A stretch of DNA of 14,254 nt, taken from contig PUMG01000380.1 of assembly GCA_003551265.1 (NCBI GenBank), positions 1 to 14,254 on the forward strand, written 5' to 3'. Below, in pieces: positions 7,944 to 14,254 of the stretch; positions within the stretch are counted from its first letter, which is position 1, and the number at the start of each line of letters is the position of its first letter. The DNA is from Halovenus sp. Lineage in GTDB: Archaea > Halobacteriota > Halobacteria > Halobacteriales > Haloarculaceae. The position numbers and the translations under genes were made by a program. The notes under the pieces are model-generated. The model saw only the letters and a program-made list of their open reading frames with translations. It was not told where the DNA came from and did no database searches.

Positions 7944-8620
7944 TGAGAGAGACACGAAACGAGTCGGGTGACTGATTCGAGCAGTTCGTTGGAATGAACT
8001 CGCTCGGTTTCAACATCGTAGGTAAGTAGATCCAGTGCTTCGAGTTTTGGCAGCACGACGTGGTGTAGCTCGGCTTCCAGTTCGTCGACGTGTGCTGTGT
8101 GGTCGTCCTCGTATTCGTGCTCGGCGATAGCTTCCGCGAGGTCGCGGCGGTCCATCGGGACGACTTCACTGTCGAGTGTGGATGCAACCACGCGATAGCG
8201 CTCGCTGGCGAACGCCGAGAACACGGTGTCCCAGTCGTGGACGTTGGTCTCGAACGTGCTGATGAACTCCCAGACACTACACGGCGAGTAGCGAGCGAGG
8301 GAGACCGTCCCGCCTGAGCACGTGATGAGACCGGCCGCCTCCAGTTTGGGAAGATTCTGATGGTGCAGCATCGTCTCGACTTCCTGGACCTCTGTTTCCG
8401 AGACCGCTGTCAGAGATTTCTCCGACTCGGCTGCCAGCACGTGCGTCGCGAGTTCTTCTGCCGTCACAGCAGAGAGACGGTCGAGCACCGACAGAATCGT
8501 CCGCCGCCGCTCGCTGGCGAACGCTTCGAGTGTCTGTTCTGTGTTCGGTTCGCGTGTCTGCCAGCCACGCCGTGTCTCGGGAATTGCCATTGCTGTTGTT
8601 GATACGGGATGCTCCGGCAC
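7940..8620 (-). CDS. Tandem winged-helix (DUF7344-like) transcriptional regulator
   Basis: The 226-residue protein contains two copies of a haloarchaeal winged-helix domain. Copy 1 runs from FASERRRTILSVLD (34-47) to LHHQNLPKLEAAGLIT (85-100). Copy 2 runs from FASERYRVVASTLD (137-150) to LHHVVLPKLEALDLLT (185-200). The offset is 100-103 residues, so this is an internal duplication. The motif pattern (SxRRR at the first helix, LHHxxLPKL before the wing) matches the family I know as DUF7344, thought to bind DNA. The coordinates use a GTG at 8620, four to five bases after the start site predicted from the TATA box at 8645-8654. An ATG at 8590 would give 216 residues and is the alternative. The HalOD1 gene follows with an ATGA overlap. 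Confidence 0.83.
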   Translation of the reverse strand: MPEHPVSTTAMAIPETRRGWQTREPNTEQTLEAFASERRRTILSVLDRLSAVTAEELATHVLAAESEKSLTAVSETEVQEVETMLHHQNLPKLEAAGLITCSGGTVSLARYSPCSVWEFISTFETNVHDWDTVFSAFASERYRVVASTLDSEVVPMDRRDLAEAIAEHEYEDDHTAHVDELEAELHHVVLPKLEALDLLTYDVETERVHSNELLESVTRLVSCLSQ

Positions 8621-8644
8621 GTGAACTGGGGTTGTCAGTACAAT

Positions 8645-8654
8645 CTTTTATATG
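8645..8654 (-). promoter_or_regulatory. TATA box of the tandem winged-helix / HalOD1 operon
   Basis: On the minus strand this reads CATATAAAAG, a near-ideal archaeal TATA box. Its centre is about 30 bases before the GTG at 8620, which supports a leaderless message and therefore the GTG start over the ATG at 8590. Confidence 0.7.
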
Positions 8655-8673
8655 GGCGTTATCGTACGTCATC

Positions 8674-8683
8674 ATAGATCTAT
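8674..8683. promoter_or_regulatory. Perfect 10-base palindrome upstream of the TATA box, possible operator
   Basis: ATAGATCTAT is a perfect palindrome centred about 29 bases upstream of the TATA box of the winged-helix operon, with a second small palindrome CGTACG at 8663-8668 between them. The position suits an activator or autoregulator site, but a 10-base palindrome can also occur by chance. The rest of the 123-base gap (8621-8743) shows nothing else clear. Confidence 0.3.
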
Positions 8684-8743
8684 CGCCGCACGTCGTAGCG
8701 AGAATCGCTGTACAGGTTCGAGAATCCCGGTACGGACGGCCCA

Positions 8744-9406
8744 TCAGTTCTCGTCTTCGGGACTCCTCACGCGGAGCGTGTTCGAAATCAGTGTGTTGAG
8801 CCCTCGTCGAACGCGGTTCGACAGTGCCTGCTGTGAAATTTCGAGGTCGCTGGCGAGGTCTTCCAGCGTGGCTTCACGCGGTGTTTCGAAGTATCCGGCC
8901 TCCCAGGCGGTCATCAGGGCAGTGTGTTGTTTGTCGGTGAGGTCGTACTGACTGCTGGTTTTCGGGTTCGAGATGTCGTGTAGTCGCTGAAGGTCGTAGG
9001 GGAGACCGTGTTCGACGCAGTACTCCTGGAACTGTCTGAGTCGGTCGTGGTCGTCGAAGCGCATCTGTAGCTCCCAGACGTCTGCTGACCCGGTCGCTTC
9101 GAGAATTAGCGCACCGATGTTCGTGTAGGCGTACACAATCGACTCGACGTTCTCCGTCCAGTTTGCACGGTACAGTGCTGCGTCCTCGAAGGTATCGACC
9201 TGTTCGAGGTTCTCTACGGAGGTGTCTGCCTTTGCGGCCTCCTCGAACCTGTCGAGGTCGCTCGTCGAGACCCAGAAGTACGGCGTCAGGATGTCTGTGG
9301 CGGCGACAACGCGCTCAACCTCAATGACGGTCTCGGGTGCGTTTTCGAACGTCTGTTCCAGCGCCAACACCTCGGTCGGGATGTGAAACTCAGCGAATAC
9401 ACTCAT
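8744..9406 (-). CDS. Bacterio-opsin-activator-like HTH regulator
   Basis: This 220-residue transcription regulator belongs to the haloarchaeal Bat-like group. Residues 1-145 form the mixed alpha/beta domain that usually precedes the HTH in these proteins (the BAT GAF/HTH-associated region), a presumed ligand- or signal-sensing part. Residues 156-211 are a typical HTH_10: LTDKQHTALMTAWEAGYFET followed by EATLEDLASDLEISQQALS, with the recognition helix in SQQALSNRVRRGL. The length is that of the common free-standing members. The ATG at 9406 lies about 27 bases after a TATA-like CGTATTTGG, consistent with a leaderless transcript. The next minus-strand regulator begins 123 bases further on with its own promoter, so the two are probably separate units. 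The target genes are unknown. Confidence 0.88.
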   Translation of the reverse strand: MSVFAEFHIPTEVLALEQTFENAPETVIEVERVVAATDILTPYFWVSTSDLDRFEEAAKADTSVENLEQVDTFEDAALYRANWTENVESIVYAYTNIGALILEATGSADVWELQMRFDDHDRLRQFQEYCVEHGLPYDLQRLHDISNPKTSSQYDLTDKQHTALMTAWEAGYFETPREATLEDLASDLEISQQALSNRVRRGLNTLISNTLRVRSPEDEN

Positions 9407-9428
9407 GTTGTTGGTACGGGCGGGACAA

Positions 9429-9437
9429 CCAAATACG
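9429..9437 (-). promoter_or_regulatory. TATA-like box of the Bat-like regulator gene
   Basis: The minus strand reads CGTATTTGG, centred 27 bases before the ATG at 9406. This is the spacing expected of a leaderless haloarchaeal promoter. Confidence 0.5.
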
Positions 9438-9468
9438 CCGGTTCACTCGTCACTTCGTTCCTCGTTGT

Positions 9469-9524
9469 GCGGGCGTGGTGGGACCGAGCAAATCCATCGG
9501 ATTTGCGAGGGTCACCACGCCCGC
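9469..9524. repeat. Long hairpin carrying a copy of the tRNA-Arg 3' end
   Basis: The outer arms 9469-9480 and 9513-9524 pair over 12 bases. After a two-base bulge, three more pairs form. An inner 8-bp stem follows (9488-9495 with 9499-9506), closed by a 3-base loop ATC. On the minus strand the segment 9483-9471 reads TCCCACCACGCCC, almost the same as the 3' T-stem and acceptor strand of the tRNA at 9560-9635 (TCCCACCACGCTC). The acceptor heptamer GAGCGTG also recurs at 9525-9531. The structure lies downstream of the tRNA gene, where it could act in transcript termination or processing, or be a haloarchaeal intergenic repeat. The rest of 9407-9559 holds no gene. Confidence 0.75.
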
Positions 9525-9559
9525 GAGCGTGTTTCGAACGAACGTGAGAAACCGCGAAA

Positions 9560-9635
9560 CGAGCGTGGTGGGATTTGAACCCACGACCGTCGGATTAGAA
9601 GTCCGACGCTCTAGTCCGGGCTGAGCTACACGCCC
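9560..9635 (-). tRNA. tRNA-Arg (anticodon UCU)
   Basis: The minus strand folds into a full cloverleaf of 76 bases. The acceptor is GGGCGTG/CACGCTC with one G-U pair. The D arm is GCTC/GAGC with an 11-base loop. The anticodon arm is TCGGA/TCCGA with loop CTTCTAA, giving anticodon TCT. A 5-base variable loop is followed by the T arm GTGGG/CCCAC with loop TTCAAAT. The discriminator base is G. CCA is not encoded. No intron is visible. The tRNA reads AGA and probably AGG, rare codons in GC-rich haloarchaea. Confidence 0.95.
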
Positions 9636-9658
9636 TCAGTTCACTGTCCGCCCTTCGA

Positions 9659-9668
9659 ACAGATATTG
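9659..9668 (-). promoter_or_regulatory. Possible TATA box of tRNA-Arg
   Basis: The minus strand reads TCAATATCTG, centred about 29 bases before the first tRNA base and within the 47-base gap after the DUF373 gene. Position and AT-richness fit a tRNA promoter. Confidence 0.45.
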
Positions 9669-9682
9669 ATTTGGATTCGTCC

Positions 9683-10765
9683 TCACGCCGCCTCCGCCTG
9701 CTGCTGTGCCCGTGACTCTGCGATTGCCAGCGAGAGCGTACTCCCCACACCGAGCAACGTCCCCCCTGTCAGCATGAACGCGAGAAATTCGAGCGATGCC
9801 TCTCCCAAGAAAAACCCACTCACGCCGTTGAGAACAGCAGCGATGGCGACAACATAAAACGGCGCGTTGAGATATCGCCAGCGGAAGTTCCCGGCGAGAT
9901 ACTCGTCTGTGACCCGGCCAAGACTGCTCATGATGCCTGCAGCGGCGAACCACTGAATCGACCCGAACAGGAGCGCAGCGACAATCTCGACGGCCCCCAG
10001 CGGGTCAGTCGCAGCGTCCTGTGTGGCTTCGAGCGTCTGGACACCACTCACTCCCCCGATGACCAACAGCGCGGCAGCCACCAGCGAGGTGATGAGTGTC
10101 ACTCGACCGGTGTACAATCCTGTCCGAATTCGCTCGACCGTCTGGTCAACCCACTCCATAACGCCGAATCCACGAGCGAGCAGATACAGTCCGAGCAGTC
10201 CCGACGCGAACCCGAACACCGTACCCGGCAGTCCGAGTAAATTGGCGAGAATCGTCAGCGGGTAGATGAGCAACAGGATGCCGAGAGGTACCAGTAACGT
10301 TCCGCGGGTCTCGGGGTCGTCGAGCACCTGCTTGATGGTGTAGTACATCGATTCGAGGTCCTGTGCCTGACGGACGACGACACGACGAACGCCGTCGATT
10401 TTCACCCGTGAACGAATGACCGGCAACACCGACTCGTCCTGTGCGCCGTCGGTCACGACGATGGCACGGACGTCTTCACCGGTGTCCAGCCCTGCCAGTA
10501 CACGGTCTATCTCCTCGCCGACCTTCCGGTTCGCTTCGACGTCGCGGCCGTCGATACCGGTGACTGCGGCAACCTCGACCGCCTCGTCGAGCGTCTCCGC
10601 CAGGTGCAACCCCTCGAACAGGACGTTCACGTCGCTGTCTTCGGGGTCGGCAATCGCGAGCGCGACGGCCGCTTTTCGAACCTCGTCCCGACCGATGACT
10701 GGCGTCTCCATGCCTGTCTTGCGGCCGAGGTCGTCGTCGAGGTCGATACACAGCACCAGCAGCAT
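9683..10765 (-). CDS. DUF373 family membrane protein
   Basis: This is an archaeal conserved protein of unknown function, 360 residues. The cytoplasmic N-terminal half (1-150) is an alpha/beta domain that starts LLVLCIDLDDDLGRK, as DUF373 members do, and includes PVIGRDEVRKAAVALAIADP (22-41) and AIVVTDGAQDESVLPVI (101-117). The acidic DLDDD motif could bind metal. The C-terminal half has about six hydrophobic segments (roughly 155-176, 180-200, 222-244, 257-280, 300-320, 325-348) and ends in a short polar tail. The ATG at 10765 is 26 bases after a good TATA box, so the gene is transcribed on its own and is leaderless or nearly so. Length and layout are normal for the family. Confidence 0.9.
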   Translation of the reverse strand: MLLVLCIDLDDDLGRKTGMETPVIGRDEVRKAAVALAIADPEDSDVNVLFEGLHLAETLDEAVEVAAVTGIDGRDVEANRKVGEEIDRVLAGLDTGEDVRAIVVTDGAQDESVLPVIRSRVKIDGVRRVVVRQAQDLESMYYTIKQVLDDPETRGTLLVPLGILLLIYPLTILANLLGLPGTVFGFASGLLGLYLLARGFGVMEWVDQTVERIRTGLYTGRVTLITSLVAAALLVIGGVSGVQTLEATQDAATDPLGAVEIVAALLFGSIQWFAAAGIMSSLGRVTDEYLAGNFRWRYLNAPFYVVAIAAVLNGVSGFFLGEASLEFLAFMLTGGTLLGVGSTLSLAIAESRAQQQAEAA

Positions 10766-10785
10766 AATTCCTGTTACGCCAGCAC

Positions 10786-10796
10786 CCTATATTTGT
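10786..10796 (-). promoter_or_regulatory. TATA box of the DUF373 gene
   Basis: The minus strand reads AAATATAGG preceded by GAAAAC, a TATA box with a purine-rich BRE-like element. It is centred 26 bases before the ATG at 10765, as in leaderless haloarchaeal genes. Confidence 0.65.
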
Positions 10797-10818
10797 TTTC
10801 GGGGACGGTCGCTCACCA

Positions 10819-13500
10819 CTATGTTGTCCACTCCACCATCCTCGCATACGTCTCGTCACTCGAAAGGGCCTCCCTGTCCCCGACCAGAACGAGTGCCTTC
10901 TTCGCCCGTGTGAGCGCGACGTTGACGCGTCTGTAGTCCTCGAACAGCGGCCCGTCGAGATTACCCGTTGCAACGAACGAAACCACGATAACCTCCTTGC
11001 TCGACCCCTGAAACCGGTCGACAGTGTCCACGACAACCGCCTCGGGCAGTGCCTTCCCGATTTCGGCAACCTGTGCGCGAAACGGAGCGATGACGCCGAT
11101 GTCTTCCGGGCTGAGGCCGGCGTCGAGATACGACGAGACGACCGATGAAACGGTCTCAGCCTCGGCTGGGTTCGTGTTTCCGACCTGCGTACCCTCCGGG
11201 TCGAGAAACGTCACACCGTCACGTAACTGCGACGGGAGAGAATCGAGTGTCACACCGTCGAGATCGTCGAGACGCTGGGTCGCCACTGCTTCGGTGGCAG
11301 GTCTGAGTCGTCCGTCGTAGAACTCCACAGACGCGAACGCCTGAATCCGTTGACTCATCCGGTACTGTCGGTCGAGCAGGACACCTGCGTCCGGATACGT
11401 CCGGATGAGACGCTCGAACAGCGACTGCTGGAGGTCGTTCTCCGCCTGGACGACTGGCGGGAGCTGCTGGTGGTCACCCACGAGGACGAATCTGTCGGCG
11501 AGTGCAAGTGCGGCGAGCGTCGCTGGCTCGGTCAACTGCCCGGCCTCGTCGACGACAGCCACGTCGAAGTGCTGGGTCTTGAGCGCGCGCGAGCCACACG
11601 ACGCTGTCGTCGCCGCCACCACCGCAGCAGCCTGTAACTCTCCGGCACACACCGCAGGGTCGCCCGAGTGTTGGAGCCGGTACTTTTGCATATCCCCTCT
11701 GACGCCGCTTTCGGTACCGTACCGGACGATGTCGGTCACATCCTGCGATTCGAGCGCTTCGAGGGCATTGTCGACGGCGCGGTTGGTGAACGCCGACACC
11801 AGCACTCGCTGGTCACGGTCGAGCAGTTCCCGGACGATTCGTGCGAGTGTGTAGGTTTTTCCGGTCCCTGGTGGGCCGTGAACCAGTGCAAAATCTTTGG
11901 CACCGATAGCGTATCTCACCGCGCGGTCCTGCGCGGCGTTGTTGTCGACGAACGTTCCCTCCGGTAACTCGAAGGCAGGCTCGCGGCGTTCGAACAGCGG
12001 GTCTTTCCACTCTGGCGGCTGTGTGAGTAACGCATCGTGAAGCGCCGTCAACAGTCGGTCGGTCGTGAGCTCGGAGGGATAGACGTCCAGACGGCGCAGT
12101 TCGACTGGTTCGTCCGACGTGACGACAATTTCGCCGTCTGCACCACCACCCAAACGTTCGACGCGGCCGAGTTCGCTCTCGCCGCCGACCGGGTCGCCGT
12201 CGCTTGCCAGCACCAGGTCGTCGACGCGAATCTTCGAGACAGCACCGTGTCCGGTCGCCCGCAACTCCCAGCGCCCGTCATTGAGCTTTCTGGCCCCGGT
12301 CGGTTCGAGGTCGACCAGTGCTCTGTCGTTCGACGCACGCTCTGTCGCTGATTGCTCCCAGAGCTTCGTGTACTCGCTGTGAATCTGCCGTCGCTCCTCC
12401 TCGATTGCCCGATAGAACCGCTCGAAGTACTCGCGTTCTTCTTCGGGAATGGGCCTTCCGACCTGTCCAGCCTTCGACTCCTGGTCGAGACGGCCTGAAA
12501 TCGCCATACAGGTATCCTGCTCGAAACAGTACTCACACTTCGCCTCGCCCTCGTAGCCCGTTGGAATGTCGCCAGTGTAGGCCATGGCTGCCAGATGGTT
12601 CCGCGCACGGAGAACGAACTGCAGGAGTCCGGTGGCGATGGAGAACTCTTTCGCGGGCGAGAGGTCGCCCGACTCCTCGCTCGCCTCGACTGCTGCGTTC
12701 TTCGTGTACAGCAACGTTCCGGTGTCAGGACAGCCATCGAGTGCCTCTCCGTCGGCGTGTTCCCCGAGAATGAGTGCGTAACAGGCTGCCTGGACTTTGT
12801 CCTGAAAGCGGGCGTCCCGGCGGGTGTTCTTGCCGGTTTTGAGTTCGACCGGCCCACCACGGCGGACCCCGTCAGCGCGTCCTTTCAGCCCGTAGCGCTC
12901 GCTGACGAGCAGTTGCTCCGAGCGCCAGTTGTCCTCGTCAGTGAGTCTGCCCTGCTGGAGCCACCCCTCGATTGCGCTGGCGTGTTGTCGTACTGTCTCG
13001 CGCATCGACTCCGGGTCCGCACCCAGCAACCCGAGGTCGAGCCCTGCTTCTTCGACGCGCTTTTCGACGCTCTCCTCGAGCGGTACATCCCGGAGCAAGT
13101 CGCCGAACACCTCGTGGACGATGGTCCCTTTCACCAGCGGTTCGGAGACGTCCGCACCGCCAAGTTTGTTGAGATAGTACAGCCGTGGACACTGAACCCA
13201 CGACCGGACGTCGGTCACGTCGACCAGAAATCCTGGCTCGACGACGACCATCGTCCCCTCGCTGGTCGAGTACTGGGTCTCCCCACGATATTCGCGCTCG
13301 TTTGCGTCGTAGACGACCAGTTCCATCCCCGGTTCGAGATACTCGGCAGTCTCTGTCCACTTTCCCCACAGCGTGACGGTCGTCTCCTCACCAATCCCAC
13401 CATCGGGCCGGACAGTTACTTCCAGAAGTTCCGACTCGCCGTAGTTGGTGCTGACGGTTTTCGGTCCATCCACGTCGACGACAACGCCACGAACGTGCAC
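10819..13500 (-). CDS. dna2: Dna2-type nuclease-helicase with Fe-S cluster motif (Cas4-like nuclease + SF1B helicase)
   Basis: This 893-residue DNA repair/replication enzyme probably trims and unwinds DNA ends or flaps. Residues 1-90 look like an OB-type domain. Residues about 95-335 are a PD-(D/E)xK nuclease: H129, D210 (GRAD), E219 and K221 (VELKTGK), and Q237/Y241. Cysteines C104, C322, C325 and C331 have the C...CxxC-x5-C pattern that binds a 4Fe-4S cluster in Dna2, Cas4 and AddB. The helicase follows: Walker A GPPGTGKT (542-549), FTNRAVDNAL (571-580), Walker B VVDEAGQ (649-655), GDHQQLPP (675-682), RQYRM (711-715), VDRFQGSSKEVIVVS (827-841) and VNVALTRAKKALVLVG (859-874). All catalytic motifs are present. 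The start is a GTG (13500) with a weak TATA-like stretch about 27 bases upstream. It is divergent from the 183-residue gene. Confidence 0.93.
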   Translation of the reverse strand: MHVRGVVVDVDGPKTVSTNYGESELLEVTVRPDGGIGEETTVTLWGKWTETAEYLEPGMELVVYDANEREYRGETQYSTSEGTMVVVEPGFLVDVTDVRSWVQCPRLYYLNKLGGADVSEPLVKGTIVHEVFGDLLRDVPLEESVEKRVEEAGLDLGLLGADPESMRETVRQHASAIEGWLQQGRLTDEDNWRSEQLLVSERYGLKGRADGVRRGGPVELKTGKNTRRDARFQDKVQAACYALILGEHADGEALDGCPDTGTLLYTKNAAVEASEESGDLSPAKEFSIATGLLQFVLRARNHLAAMAYTGDIPTGYEGEAKCEYCFEQDTCMAISGRLDQESKAGQVGRPIPEEEREYFERFYRAIEEERRQIHSEYTKLWEQSATERASNDRALVDLEPTGARKLNDGRWELRATGHGAVSKIRVDDLVLASDGDPVGGESELGRVERLGGGADGEIVVTSDEPVELRRLDVYPSELTTDRLLTALHDALLTQPPEWKDPLFERREPAFELPEGTFVDNNAAQDRAVRYAIGAKDFALVHGPPGTGKTYTLARIVRELLDRDQRVLVSAFTNRAVDNALEALESQDVTDIVRYGTESGVRGDMQKYRLQHSGDPAVCAGELQAAAVVAATTASCGSRALKTQHFDVAVVDEAGQLTEPATLAALALADRFVLVGDHQQLPPVVQAENDLQQSLFERLIRTYPDAGVLLDRQYRMSQRIQAFASVEFYDGRLRPATEAVATQRLDDLDGVTLDSLPSQLRDGVTFLDPEGTQVGNTNPAEAETVSSVVSSYLDAGLSPEDIGVIAPFRAQVAEIGKALPEAVVVDTVDRFQGSSKEVIVVSFVATGNLDGPLFEDYRRVNVALTRAKKALVLVGDREALSSDETYARMVEWTT

Positions 13501-13518
13501 AAAAAGGGTTCAGATGGC

Positions 13519-13531
13519 AGATGAAAAAACG
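13519..13531 (-). promoter_or_regulatory. Weak TATA-like stretch for dna2
   Basis: The minus strand reads CGTTTTTTCATC, centred about 26 bases before the GTG start at 13500. It is the only AT-rich element at leaderless distance, but it is a poor TATA match. Confidence 0.3.
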
Positions 13532-13540
13532 CTATCGGTG

Positions 13541-13549
13541 CGTATATTC
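13541..13549 (+). promoter_or_regulatory. TATA box of the 183-residue protein gene
   Basis: CGTATATTC is centred about 32 bases before the ATG at 13577. It decides the start of that gene, because the earlier in-frame ATGs (13445 and 13514) lie upstream of this box. Confidence 0.6.
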
Positions 13550-13576
13550 CCCTGGAGTGCTTCCTCTGTGGTAGAG

Positions 13577-14128
13577 ATGCGCATTCGAGACTGGGACGAC
13601 ATTCTGCAGGAGGTGATAGAGAGCGACGTCGACCCGGACGGATGGCGGGCGCTCGGGGGAGACCGCCAGCGGGGTCTCGGCGAGGACCTCTACCTCGCAC
13701 ACCCGAAGAGGGGCACGTTTCAGCTCAAGACGTACGCGAAAAATCCCTACCAGGTCGAGGGTGTCGGCGCACGTATCGCTCGCCGGGTCGACGACGACGT
13801 CGAACCGCTGTTCCCCACGAAAGAGTCAAGTTCCGGCCTGTTCGGCGTCCAGCAGGCGGTCGACGACGAAGACGATGCGAAAGAGCGGTTCAAACGCGCG
13901 CAGGCGGTCGTCGAGACCCACGCTGACGCGCCGACGACCCCGCAGGCGCTGTTCGAGGACATCATGGACGCCCTGGAGAGCCCCGCCTACGGGCCGATGG
14001 AATTCGACCACCACGACCGTCCCGAGGCTGTCGATGAGTTGACCGAGACGTTCGCCGACGCCGAAGAACTGCTCGACGCCGAGTTCGAGGACATCATCGA
14101 CGAAGACGTCGAGCGCGGCTTCTACTGA
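13577..14128 (+). CDS. Conserved acidic protein of unknown function, 183 residues
   Basis: I recognise this as a conserved haloarchaeal protein without assigned function. It starts MRIRDWDDILQEV. A compact N-terminal domain includes GWRALGGDRQRGLGEDLYLA (22-41) and GTFQLKTYAKNPYQVEGVGA (46-65). An acidic, probably helical second half ends DIIDEDVERGFY. The QLKTYAKNP strand and basic GVGARIARR patch (62-70) could contact nucleic acid or a partner, but that is a guess. The frame is open upstream to 13445, with ATGs there and at 13514. I choose 13577 because a TATA box sits just upstream, the upstream codons lack family character, and this avoids overlap with dna2. purL follows after 70 bases with its own promoter. 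Confidence 0.8.
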   Translation: MRIRDWDDILQEVIESDVDPDGWRALGGDRQRGLGEDLYLAHPKRGTFQLKTYAKNPYQVEGVGARIARRVDDDVEPLFPTKESSSGLFGVQQAVDDEDDAKERFKRAQAVVETHADAPTTPQALFEDIMDALESPAYGPMEFDHHDRPEAVDELTETFADAEELLDAEFEDIIDEDVERGFY

Positions 14129-14165
14129 GAGAGTCGTCCTGGCTATGGCGGGCCGGGAGTGGAAA

Positions 14166-14175
14166 GCGATTTAGC
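14166..14175 (+). promoter_or_regulatory. TATA-like box of purL
   Basis: GCGATTTAGC is centred about 28 bases before the ATG at 14199, consistent with leaderless transcription. The remainder of the 70-base gap shows no clear terminator. Confidence 0.45.
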
Positions 14176-14198
14176 CACCCTGCGGTAACGAGCAGATA

Positions 14199-14254
14199 AT
14201 GACACTGGCCGATGCGGATCACGAACTCGTCGTCGCGGAACTCGGCCGCGAACC
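14199..14254 (+). CDS. purL: Phosphoribosylformylglycinamidine synthase II, N-terminal fragment (3' cut by window end)
   Basis: Only 18 codons are visible, encoding MTLADADHELVVAELGRE. This matches the start of haloarchaeal PurL as I remember it (an M-[ST]-L-x-[DE]-A-D pattern followed by ELGREP). PurL makes formylglycinamidine ribonucleotide amidine in purine synthesis, working with PurQ and PurS. The assignment rests on a short stretch but a distinctive one. The TATA-like box at leaderless distance supports the start. Confidence 0.75.
   Translation, partial: MTLADADHELVVAELGRE

Noticed and set aside
9469..9573. Integration site (att) of a genomic island at tRNA-Arg
   Set aside because: The repeated tRNA end is only about 90 bases away and there is no integrase or foreign gene in the window, so an active att pair is not supported; it is kept as a repeat instead.
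9337..9624. Small plus-strand frame ending GFEPTTVGLEVRRSSPG
   Set aside because: This tail is the classic false protein read through the antisense of a tRNA gene; it overlaps tRNA-Arg and the Bat-like gene start.
12595..13524. Open frame of 309 codons on the plus strand opposite dna2
   Set aside because: It lies antisense to the Fe-S nuclease domain of dna2, whose motifs are unmistakable. The predicted product has no recognisable domain.
1..14254. CRISPR array, transposon or defence island
   Set aside because: I see no spaced direct repeats, transposase or integrase. The Cas4-like domain belongs to a full-length Dna2-type protein, with no cas genes around it.

Overview
The window is chromosomal DNA from a haloarchaeon (class Halobacteria). 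The signs are GC-rich third codon positions, strongly acidic predicted proteins, several genes with a TATA-like box about 27 bases before the start codon (leaderless transcription), and protein families that are typical of or confined to haloarchaea (HalOD1, bacterio-opsin-activator-type HTH, tandem DUF7344-like winged helices). I cannot name the genus. The window looks like ordinary core genome: I see no integrase, transposase, CRISPR array or phage gene.

Left part, plus strand (1-7660). The 3' end of a DppD-type ABC ATPase overlaps dppF by ATGA. dppF overlaps a small three-helix membrane protein by TAATG. These three look like the distal part of a peptide-transport operon. Then come a 182-residue uncharacterised protein followed at once by a lipoate/octanoate transferase-family enzyme, dihydroorotase (pyrC), and archaeal type II glyceraldehyde-3-phosphate dehydrogenase (gap) with a clear promoter. 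An extracytoplasmic LolA/DUF4367-like protein starts 8 bases after gap.

Middle, minus strand (7680-9635). A regulator cluster holds a free-standing HalOD1 domain protein coupled by ATGA to a tandem winged-helix (DUF7344-like) regulator, a bacterio-opsin-activator-like HTH protein, and tRNA-Arg(UCU). A long hairpin downstream of the tRNA repeats part of the tRNA 3' end.

Right part. A DUF373 membrane protein and a large Dna2-type nuclease-helicase with an Fe-S cluster motif lie on the minus strand. Divergent from them is a 183-residue acidic conserved protein, and the first 56 bases of purL end the window.

No striking new system stands out. The best leads are a large insert in the DppF Fe-S/Cys domain, the missing bridging lysine in the dihydroorotase, the HalOD1/tandem winged-helix pair, and the tRNA-derived hairpin.
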